Origin: Mesaphorura yosii
Taxonomy: Eukaryota; Arthropoda; Collembola; Poduromorpha; Tullbergiidae
Length of the DNA: 64,000 bases
Reading direction: 5' to 3'
NCBI GenBank assembly: GCA_009869945.1
Contig: WIXG01000010.1
Coordinates: 496,001-560,000 of the forward strand
The notes below the pieces were generated by a model. That model made no database searches and had not been told where the DNA came from. It saw only the letters and a program-made list of their open reading frames with translations. Shown here piece by piece: positions 12,601 to 24,600 of the stretch (its first letter is position 1; every line of letters starts with the position of its first letter). A program made the position numbers and the translations under genes.

Positions 12601-15600
12601 GAACCGGCGTAGGCGTTTTATGTGCCGCGTCGCATCACACCGATTCGCATTAAAAGCATGTAAACTGCTGATTAAGTTGTTTGTTCATTCGCCTTCTCGC
12701 TCTCGTCCTCAATAAAATCCAAATTCTGCCCGGTGCTCGGTATTCGGTAGCTGACTGACTTTTTATTTGAGTGATGATCACTCGTCGCTCGTGCTGTCGT
12801 GCCTGTTTTAAGAAGAGAACCTATGATAACGAAAACTTCCTTTTCCTGTTTCATAGGCGCTGCCAAGAAATAATTCTCTCTACGCTATCGATGCTAAAGT
12901 GTCGGTTTTGTATTTAGTATTTAGCATGAAGAACTTGAACCAATTTTCACACCAGGTCAAGCCAAGCCAAGACTCAACGATGGGCTCTTGCTCTCTGCAC
13001 TTTCATTTGCGTCATACCCGTACGAAGACTCAAAATAAATGGATTTTCTGGCTCCGAATTACATAATAACGCCAATAAGGCGAATAAGTAGGTAATAACG
13101 ATCAAATATAATTTAGATTGGCTCCTGGTTGTTGCAAGTCGCGGATATTTTCGTTCTGGTGGTACAACGTCAAGAGTAATTGGCAATGTAGCACCAACTA
13201 ACCAACTTTTACGAACCGCTAAAGTAAATAAATTGTCTGCATATTTCAACACAAAGTATAAATTAAATGTCTAGACGTGGACGGTGAAGAGCACCAAGCA
13301 ACCCTGCCGCACTGGAAACTGGCTATGCAATTATTGGCCATTATGATTAAGTGCATTCTTGGCTCTGCTGGCTAACCAACCTGTTGCGGTTTTAATGATT
13401 TTAATCGAGGCTTTTGGCTTTCGAGCCAGGATCAAATAAGAAAACTGAAGATTCAAAAATTAAACCTGTCAAATTCCATGATTCCGACTTCATGGCGATA
13501 TGCACCGCTTTTCTGAATCGTTCCATCTCACAAATGGTAACTCGTCCCTCGTCCACGAAGCAGTCAAAGTCACAATCACAATCAAGAACAATGAATCACT
13601 ACTGAACAAGTACGCGCTTACTCATTTTGCAAAGCACGGTTTTCTAAATTCCCTTGCGCCAATGACTATGCACAGTGATCAACTGAACTCTTGATATTTT
13701 TGTCTCTAATCATGGACACGGACGTGGACCAACTGGAAATGCCACTTTGTTCATTAACTGCAACGCAACAGATGTCCACCATAAATGTTAATAATAACTC
13801 CATCCCAGCCTTATGCTATCCCGTGCTTTAGGACGCGTGTGATTATGAAACAAATAAACTCTGACACAGATAAGAACTGATTAGCTTAATCCCTCTTCTT
13901 TTATGGTACTGGCACTGTGTGCACTATAAGAGCTAGTAGCAATCCGTACACAGCTTAAATTGTATGTTCTCAGCAGTCTAGCTCATAAAAAGATTTGCAG
14001 CTGCACAATAAGTTAAGTACTGTACCATACTGCGTCAACTGATAACTCGAATTCTCTGCATTTCAATCACGATGACACAATGGCGCGAAGGTGGCAACAA
14101 TTTATGCGTTGCGTCGCGTGTTGGGCGAGTTGCAGCATTAATTTAATTGGTGCTTCGTTTGCACTTTACATATCGTGCGTGCATGACAGAATTTTTGACT
14201 GGTGAGTGGTACAGTCAGTTTATATTGGTCCGCAGTTCTGAATTCTCACTCTTACCCACAATGTAGCATTCAGAACGGACACGACGCACAAAGCATGCAC
14301 TGGAAGTCAAAGTCAATCTCTACCGTCTTCCGGAGGGAACAGTAAGCCAAAGTTTTCGTAATGTTCCCGCAAGCATAAAAAGCTTTCCCATCCCGTCGTC
14401 AACAAGCTACACAAACCGCCTTTGTATACAAGCATTAAGTTTACAATAGCGCGAAGCAAAAATTAATGAAAAATGAAACTGACATAATGTTTAATGTTTG
14501 CCCGCTGGAAGCAACAACTACAAAAGAAAGCGCCTTTGCTTTTATCTGGGCTGTCAACAAAATAAGATCAAAACAAGCGCCTTGCACCGAGAAACTGTTT
14601 AACTTTCCCCACGTTCACCAACAAAATTAGTGAGTCGGAAGTTCCTTTTCCTGACCCTGAGTCTGAGCGCTTCTTGCGAAGCAGACCCGCATGATAACGA
14701 CAGTCTGACAGTAAAAAAATACTTGAACGCAAGTACTCTGACTGGGCTGTCCCAAACACCCAAACTTTTCAAATTCAAATCCGCAAGCAAAAAACTAATT
14801 TTAAAGAAGTAATCTCGTAAACTTCAAAATAAAAAATCGCCATCATGAAATCGTAAGCACGCGACGCGCAAATACAAGACTTGAAATCGAGTGCTGGCGA
14901 CAAGTCTGAGTTTTGCATTTCCTCCGTAATAAAAGCGAAATGGATAGGCCACAGATCGATAGTGCGCGACAGGCGACAGAAAAATGTCGTATTCAAATAT
15001 ATTCAGCGTCAGCCAGCCTGCCAGCTGTAATGATATGCATGTCGTACGAATAATAAGATCTCTATTTCTGTTATTCTTTTATTCAGCGTTCAGCTCTCTT
15101 GAACCCGTGATCGTGCTCGAGCAAAGATGCTGCACAAAAACAAATGTTGCAGGATCTCAAGAGATAAGTGGCACGGCACACTTTTCATTTCAGTCGCTCG
15201 TTGTTCCATTCGAATCTTAAATGCAATCTTCATACTTCATACAATACCCTCTTTAGAACGTCGTGGCGCTCTGTGACTGAGGCGTGACCTTTTTCGCTTT
15301 TCTTGCTTCGATGAGTAAAATTCGGCACGTATTCCCCCAATCAAATAACGGCTCTATAAAAACTTGCTGCCTTTCTCGCTCTCGCTCACTTTGTGTCTAG
15401 TAAAGTCCACAGCAAACGGTAAATGCATCTAACGAAGTACTCGAGAACGGCGCACGGAGCCCGCCGGGTTTAAAAAATATTATTGACCTATTTATGTAAT
15501 GTTTACTGACTGAGCGCCTGCAACTTTGTTCTAGGTGAGCGGATACCGAGAACTGAGAGCCGGAGTTCATAAATCACAACGGGAATTCTGTCTAAACAAC

Positions 15601-18600
15601 CGAGCCGAGAAACAACGGATTCTTTCAGCGACGGACACATGTTGGTTTTAATTTCTCGAGGCAGCATAAATAACTGCTTTCACAGTAGTGCAGTGCGGAA
15701 TGTGAAGCAGGTCTTTCATTCCAGGAGCGGTGCGGTGCATTAGTCTAATGAAATCTGGGACAGCGACGAACGCATACGCACACGAGTTAGTAAATCAAAT
15801 CCATTCGCTCGTAGAACAATCTTTCTCACTTTGACTGGCACGTGGCCGCAACAAACATGTAGTGCTTGCGTCATTGCAAGAAAAACAGAATCCATAAAAA
15901 TTCAGTGCGAAAACACTTTCAAATCTTTCGATTATTCTCTGACAAACGAGCGTCAAATAACGGCACGAGGAACACAAGACACGAGTAGGAAAATAAAAAC
16001 ACTTTCCGTGTTTATAAACTGGAAACAGCAAATTGGTTATTCAACCGAACAATAAAATTTCCGAATGCAGGGCAGAAAATCGCTCGTTATCGAATCGAAT
16101 AGTTAGGGAAAGTGGCTATCGTCTGTGAAATAGATATGACACTTGTCATAAATACTGACATTTTTCAATACTCTAAACAAAACCGCGTTATTAAGTCAGT
16201 CATCTGCCTCCTGAATCGTGCCATCTGTCTCGCATTTAATGCGCAATACGTAAATCCGTACAAATACAAATTCGTACGTACCGAATCTATGGACCAACAA
16301 GCTTTCTGTCAACTCCTGCACATGATCTTCAGGCGCCCGAATTTTGCATAATTTTATTTGATGTGGCGACTCGCTTCTTCGTTATCGCTTCGCTTCTATG
16401 TATTCAAATTATACGAAATAATTCGCACAAAAGATGGACATTGACGCTGCTCAGTTTACATTTTAAATCCCTTTGTGCTCAGACTTGCGAAAGCGAAACG
16501 CGAATTTCTGTGAGCACGAGGAGCAGAAGCAGCTGAAAGTAAATCCAGTCAATAATGATAATGGATACGAGTCGTGTTGTGTTGTGTGGAGCAAAAAGTC
16601 ATGAAAAGGAATAATAAACTACAAAGCATTATCAAATAAGAGTACAAGACAACAAAAGTTTGCAATTTCTTTCCGGGAATACAAAAAGTGCGACGCGAGT
16701 CATGGCCGGCTGTACTGGAAATCAGAGGGAATTTCCGTGACGGCTTTCGTCGTGCTTCGTGCATTTTTATTTTGTTGTTGAATTACGTATGAAAGCATAC
16801 GAAGCTGAGGCAGACGAGTTTAATGGTGTGTAATTCTTACTTAAACTTTTGTCAATAATACTCGTACTCTTGCTGCTTTTACTGGCGCTGCCACTGCACT
16901 GCTGTAGGAAAAGGAAAAGCAAAGAACCAACGCTCCGTGTGATTAGAAACTTTACACATTATACAATTACATTACGGCAGAGCCCAACCAAGTGTCGAAT
17001 TTCATTTACTTTTCTCCTCACAGTAAACACGTTGTAATTGTAACGGAACGGGAGCGGCCTCCTAACCAAGCAAGCCTGTCTGCAAAGTCCACAAAAGTGA
17101 ATGCAATGAAAGTTTAATGAAAGCCGAATGTCGATGTCAATCTCGTCTAGTCAGGGCCGGGAAAATAAAGCAGTAGTCTGTCTGGGTAATTCGCGATTGA
17201 AATACTTCAGGCAGGCCACGCACGCGTAGGAAAATTGGAAGTTTATCGCTTGTAACGAAAACCATACAAATTCTGGTCCCTGTTCAATTATTGCCACATC
17301 AAAGATTCATAACTTTCAGACCAGCAACACAATCGCAATTCGCAATAATTCCAAAACTTTTCTTCTGAATATTGGATTAAAGCCATAGTCCATCACTCAT
17401 TGTAGTTTGGGACAATTGAATTTCACATCGCGACATTCACAATTCGTTAATATGCACAGTTTTCAAGAATTTTTAGCCTCGAAATAACTTATGTACAGCG
17501 ACCAATAACGTGCAAAATAAATCATTCTGAATAGCGTTCTATTGGCAGGTTTACAACAAAGACGACAACGACTGTATGAGCGGCAGCGGTGCCAAAAAAT
17601 TCGGTCAACTTCATGCGAAAGTAAATACCAACTTTTCGCGTGGCCAATTCCACTTGGAATTAAGAAAATTCGAAAACGAATCCAACCTGACCACAGTTGG
17701 ATTTATTGCTAACCATGAGTAAATCGTACAAAAACTTACCAGAGCTTAGAATCCAGAATGTCAAAGCCTGCACTTCATTAATCCAATTCAGTCAAGAGTC
17801 AATGCACTTGTGCAATTAGCAATTAGTTCACAAGTTCAACAGTTTATCACGTAGCCTTTTACACAGAAAGTTTAACACAACACAACGTAAGCGTGTGGAA
17901 TTTAATTATCGTATGTTTTGTCTGGTCACAAACACGACAAATACCACTTTGCTATCGAGTGTGCATCTGTTTCGAGACACCGACACCGTTTTAAACGTCT
18001 AATGAAAGGAAATTGTTCGGGGTTCACAACCAATTGGTGAATTAAAGTCTGTAAATCGAATTAGCAATGCGAACGAGTCAACCACTTCCAGCCGTATCGC
18101 AAAGATTTGATTTTTTGGCAACTCGTTCAAGAGCACAACGCGTGCACGATGCACGAGTCAGGAGGTGGCAAATGAGTGTGTGTGGGCTCAAGCTCTCCAG
18201 CTTCACGGTTTTATCTTATGAGATGAGTGAGAGAAAGTCGAGCATGGCACGACTGCATGGAAAGCATGGAAAAGTGAGAGAAGCTGGAAATTTATTACAT
18301 TATTACTGCGCGCTGTGAAAGAGACCCCACACAATTTTCTCTTTTATTCACTGCCTTGGAGTAACACAGCCACCACACCGAGCCAGTGAATGCTTTCACT
18401 TACTCGTACACTCGTACTCCTTTCCTTACTCCTACTTCTTTCTCCATTCTCCAGCAGCAGACCTTGGATGGAGTTTTTCGCAAGCAATATGAAGACAGCT
18501 CACAGAGCACAGATGCACGCGCACAGCTGCTGATGTTAAAATCAGAATTCTGGAGCCTGGAGCTGGAACGCCGGCGCAACGATCCAGTCTCAGTCCCAGT

Positions 18601-21600
18601 CTCCGTTCGTAGTAACAATGCCTTCTGCTTTCCGCACTGAACTCGATAAATGTGTCTGTGTCTGTGTGCGCTGGTTAAGTGACTCGTTTCAGCAGAATAT
18701 AAATTTCGGTTTGATCATGAAATCATTCCAATAAACACGGTTTGATTTATGAAGGCAGTGAGACTGAAACTAATACTCTTCCCTGCGTTGCTTTACTTTG
18801 CTTTGCACTAATGCCATAATGGTTATGTTGGCTTGGTTTGGTGGCACGGCGCATTTCTGCATGAGCAGATTAACAAGCCACCGTGCACCTCGTATAGCAA
18901 TGGATTTAATGGCGGAAGAAGAAGAAATAAGATTTATAAGATGAATCCATACAAGGCATCGCATCTTCCATCGCATTGGCAGAAAAATATTAATTTTCAT
19001 CCCGTGTTCAAAAATTCAATCTACCTTAGAACTCTTGCATTCAGCTGTTCCTCCTACAAGGAATTAATCTTTTTGAGCTTCTCTGCGGAAAAATCCAGAG
19101 GGATCATTTTTTGCGATGTGAGCTGAGGCAAGGACAAAAATAATCAGGCTTAGGGCACTACACAAATGCGTGATCGGCATCGGTGTGGTGTTTGGAATGA
19201 CGTCCGAACAGAATGCTGCGCTGTAGCTGTTATTGATCCAAGAAGGAGAAATATTCATGAAGATTCATTATTCCTACATCAGCTGCAATTCTTGGCTTCC
19301 TATTTTGGAAGTCGATTAATTACTTGTCATTTCAAAAGAATACGGCCGACAAAGTGTCTGGCATGCCACTGCTGCGGTCGTGATCGCAAAAAATTGTTTG
19401 CAATTATTTTCGAGATTCAGTGTCGCTTTAAATTATGCTAAACCTGGACGGACAAGGTTCATGGCCATTACGGCTCCATAATGACCAATAAATAACGAAA
19501 TTCGAGCAAAGCCGAATATTCGAGCGAATATTTAATGAATCCTATTAAAGAAGACATCACTTTAATAAACAAAAAATTCCAAGATACTATTCCATATTAA
19601 GAATGACAAATCCTTATCATAAATCGACAAATTTAAAAGGTCACATTCCACTCCAACGATAAAAATGACTCCTGTCTAAAATAAATCAACGTTGGCCAGG
19701 ATTCTCTGGTTTTTGAGTCATGTCATGTCAGGAAACCAAAATGTCCGGTACCCGGAAACTCTACCCGTAGCCTCTTTTATGTAACTATAATGCAGAGGCT
19801 CAGGATCGATTCAAAACCTAAGCCTTGTCCTGTTGGGTGTCGTGTAATTGCCTCAAATCATGCATCACATTGTCAGACGGCGACAAAACGCAAACCTACA
19901 CGGTACACCAATACGCACGGTAGCAGTAGCAGGTCCACGACAGAATTAATTGAAAGAAATACCATTACATTCGATTTCGTGTCTGAAACCAGTCAGTTGT
20001 GTATCGTGTTCTCGGTTCAGGTTCAGCCGATCAGCTTACAACATCAAACATCATGCTGGTAGTATTCTGTACGACAGAGCCTAATTCCCACGACTAAGTT
20101 CGGCGCTCGCGCTGATTCGCTCTTTGAGCCAGAATCGTAAACTACTAGAGCCAGGCTAGAAAAATGAACCGCGTGTCCGCCGCCAGAGTGTGCTCCCTCC
20201 TCCATGGCTCCGCAAGTGTCTAGCATGAGCTTCTAAAAGAGTCTAGTTCTTACCGTTTTCCGGCCTCGAGTGTGGAACCTGTTTGAGTACGGCGGCCGGA
20301 ACCAGTCCTTCAGGCTGAATGTCATTCCCACCTATCTGCAGTCTTACTAAGCACATTTCGGTGTTGCTGGGGACACTCCACTCCAGCACCTCCACCTGCT
20401 GTCCCTTGTGAACCGACAGTTCCTTGGAACCGGCGACGGCTGAATAGTCGTTTAGCACCCACGCCACGTCGTTGGAGTTCTGCAGAAACAAAACAAACAA
20501 TTCCATTAGTTCAAGTATCATATTCCATTTTTTGTGCAGTCTTCCAGTACTTCGAGATTCCAGGAATTTTGCGGTGAAGCGTGGCAAGGCAAATAGGCCT
20601 TACCTTATCTGCCTTTTGAATTTTTCCTCCCGCGCATTGCATACTTTTATAAGAAATTAAGATGAACGCTTGAATGACGTGGCTTATCAATTAACGAGAA
20701 AGTTTTCAACTTTTCGCGAGAAACACCCGCATTGTAGCGTAGTATAACTAAATGGCAATCAATCTTATGTCGTCGTGTCAGTTTATCGCCTGTCGTTACA
20801 TTTACAATAGAGCCATGCTTGTTTAGCCCATTTCAAAATAGCGAAGTGAAAGTCGACGAATCGGCAACGCGAAGTGATCGACGGAGCTCGCAACTCGCAA
20901 ATACCGTATTTATTTTCAACTTTGCAAAGTAAATTGGACAACATAAACATTATAATGCCAATGTCTAATACGATCGGACATTTAAGAAGTAAACAGTAAA
21001 CATTTCAGAGAGAGAAAGGTGAAAACAAATAGCTGGCAAATTGGTAGGACATATTGCGCAACCAAGACGAGTGGCTTGGCTCGTTTACAAGCTAGTCGAT
21101 TACGCACCATCTCCATCTTCAAGTCGACCGAAATCTTAGCTGCTCTGTCCGAAGAAAGTGATGGATCTCTTCCTAAATACGGATACGAGGCGCTCGGCTC
21201 TGCTTTAATTCCTGCGTCCTGCCTGCGCTACATTACATACCAAAAAACTAATCTATCCTCACATGCAGCAGGCTGCGTTGTCGGAATAAATTGACATGCT
21301 CGTAGGGCTATGGAGCTTATGGAAAACAAATTAAATCGAGTTATTTCTAATTTCCGCTTTCTCTTTACTTAGTGCTTATGCAGCCAAGATGCGGGCACGG
21401 CACAGAATCTCATTTTCTTTGAGTAAATCGTGGCCGTGGCGAGTCGATTTCCAAGCTCGTCGACAAGAAAGTGACGGGGAACGGAAGCAGAGCGCACGTA
21501 TTTTCAAATGGCGATACGAGAACTAGGATAAGGACATGTAGAAGAATTCATTAGTTTGCAGAGAAGCAGCGCCTCCGTCTCCGACTTTGTCCTCGATACG

Positions 21601-24600
21601 CTTCAATTTCATTGGACCACCGCGCCATTTTCTCTCCGTTTCCAGCATGACGGAAAAACATGAAATAATTACTGCCAATCTTGAAATTCGCATGACAGGT
21701 GAGCATTCACGTCAAATTATAAATATTTCCATGAACGTGAAAGGCAAGGCAAGCAAGGCACGAGGACGACTGCTTTCAAGGAGTTGAGAAATCTTCTCTG
21801 CTTTCACCAGGAGAAAGTTTCCCTTTATGCTCCGCTGAGGTTTCTTTCTTTTCTCTCCTTCGCTTCGCTGCTACTTTACCATAATTAATATTTCATTGGA
21901 AACTTCATTTATCATAATATTCATAGTCACAATTCGTGTTTGCGTTTGGAATGCGGCAGAGCAGAGGATGATGCAAGAAGCAAGATTCACCTTTGCTATT
22001 TCAATTTCACATTTACCGCGCCACGTACCGTAACCGTGCTCAAGCGTTCCGACTTCAAAATTTATTAAGAAACTACTTTCCGTTTGTGTCACTCAGAAAT
22101 GTGAGTCTTAATTTATGAATCATGCCGCACGCTTTCATTGCATAACAAGAAATGGCATTGCATTGTTAATCTAGTAATGAAGGCGTAAAATATTAATGAG
22201 AGGCTCCAAATTACAAATGGCATGCGTAACAAAGTAACGGCAAACCAAGCTTTCAGGTCGTGATCTCTTTTTACGGCGCAGGTAGAAGCAAGAATTACAA
22301 ATTAGCCAGGTGCATTTTTAAAACCCACCGTAAGAGCTTCATGGTACTTAGAAGCAAACGAAACACGTGGGCTTTATCGCAATGCGAATTCATTCAGCCA
22401 TCCGGCTCACGATTGGCGCGCCAACAAGGGATTAATTCCCAAAGCACCTCACTTAATTATTTAGCGCCCGTTAATCTGTGCCTGTCTGCCTGCCCGCACA
22501 GGTGGATCACTCGACTTGACAGACACTAATCAAGTCCAGCAGCGCCCAGGTCGAAGTCAAAGTCAACAGGATAAGTTTAATTGATGCCACTTCCTTGGAT
22601 CTGCCTGCCACTACCATGATATTTACTAGCTCTCCTCGCATTTAGCATTCGGCGACGCGTGGGAGAAATTTTATTATTTGCAAATGGATTTGCACTCAAT
22701 TCAATGCACTTGTTTGTGAAAAAGTTCGAGTTCGAGCTAAGCCAAATTATACAATCCATATACTCGAATTAGCCATAGCCGAATAGACTGCTTTCACTAT
22801 TGCTGTCACCGTCACCTTCACTCTTCACATTTCCGTGCATTTTGCTTTTGTGTGCGGTTTCGTGCCGAAGTTGTTACCGAGTTACGACCATTGTCATGTT
22901 CCTTCATTAAAAATTTACTGCGCCACGACCATGATGATGATATTATGAAGTTTGTCAGGTAAGGTATGACGTGGTTTATCAGATCCTCCGCATTTATACG
23001 CGTAATAAAATGGTATGACTGCATTAATGTCCTCAAAGGAACGCTCGACACGAACACAACAGCGCCGTGCCACGCCGCAAATTAATGCCCGCTGCTTTCA
23101 CCGTAACGTAGCGTAACACTGATGATAATGTAATGCAGTTAAACTTATACGCAAAATCGATTCATTGATTTGGGTCATTCCAGCGTGGCCTCTGGCATGG
23201 TCGGCCAGCGGGTCGACACAGCAGATAAGCGAGTAAAGTGAAAGGAAAACATTGGACGATGACGTTGACTTTGGCCACTTTGGAATAAAGACAAAGAAAA
23301 CCGAACCAGATGTTAAAAGTCTCACAACGTAATGGACTCATAAACTGTACTTTTCATGTTCGACCCATTTCATTAATGGGTCGTTTTGCATTTGAACTAA
23401 CGCCACTCGCAAATGTGGGCAGCCAAGCCACGTAGTCATTACCTGTGCAGCCGCACTGGACGTCTGATCAAAGGAGCTGAACTTAATTGAGCCAGGTACA
23501 TCGATTGTGTGTTGTCTGGCGAAAGCGAACGACGAATGTGGACTGAAAGAGCTTTGTCTAAACCACGGAAGTGAGATTTTCCTCCTTGGCTTGCTAACAG
23601 CAGCACCTTGTTGAACTTTGGCACTTTTGTCACCACTCATTGTGACTGTGGCCTGGCCGCGCTTCTGCAATCACTTTCTCACTTTGATGCACCAATTACA
23701 ATTCACAAAACACAAAGCATTGCAGATTCACGGGCATGTAATCACTTTACCATTACCATCAGAGATTTACCATCACAAGAGGATAAAATATTTAATTCAC
23801 GTCGACGCGAATACGCTCTGGCGATGGCGATAATTGGCAATTCGGAGTTGGCACGTTTCCTCAATAATAGATTGAGTTAACTCGCATCATTTGTGCTGTT
23901 GAGCTATGCGTTTGCCTTTTGCTGAGCAAGTAAACGTAAACACAAAACGCTATTATTTTTTGTCGTGTCTCAGGTGTACGTTGTAAGAAAAAAATCCAAA
24001 TGCCTATGCAGCAGCTCCAGTCGCGTTCGCCCGCTGAGGTGAAGTAATAATAACAATGTACATGCACGCGAAACCATTATTTGGAACACGTTTCTTGGGA
24101 TTAAGCCAACAGTGTCGCGGTCGCGGTGCTGTCCAGGAGAGTCGAGATAACAAGAAAAACGTCCCTCCAGCCAGGCCGCCAGACACTGAGACAAGACGCT
24201 GAAAGCCACAAACACAGCCTTTCACGGATTGTAGATTATGTATGATGAAATCTCATTTCATTTCATCGTTGGCTGCTTCGCTGCTTTTCCGGTGCCGCGA
24301 TGATGAAGATGAAATGAAGACGTGACAAAAAGTTTGTTGTGCTGCGCCTGGCCTAATTTTTACTCAAGAAATGAACCGAACTGATGTGAAAAGAAAAAGC
24401 CACAACTTTTCAGTCCGGATGAGAGTAAAAATGAAAGATGAGCTTCTGCTCCGTGAATGAATGACTTTCTTTCAATACTTTGGTTTTTCGGTTTGCCGGC
24501 GCTGACCACATCAATTTTTTAAACAGTTTTGAACACGGACACGACTATGAGCTTGGCACGGGGCAAGTCAGAGTCAACTCAATTTTCAATTCAATTTGTA

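Noticed and set aside
15350-15400. Plus-strand TATAAAA followed by CTCGCTCTCGCTC, considered as a promoter.
   Set aside because: No ORF or exon follows on the plus strand; similar GAGA-type runs recur elsewhere in the introns.
18400-18618. Minus-strand ORF with Arg/Ser-rich text ([11 protein letters not shown]), considered as a linker or leader exon.
   Set aside because: Its start is TTG, it has no good acceptor, and the only donors are weak (GTCTGC).
20044-20226. Minus-strand ORF just after the SH3 exon ([12 protein letters not shown]), with an acceptor-like GCTAG in the correct phase, considered as an extra linker exon.
   Set aside because: No GT donor gives the phase needed by exon 32 or 33, and exon 32 (10675-10759) joins the SH3 exon cleanly without it.
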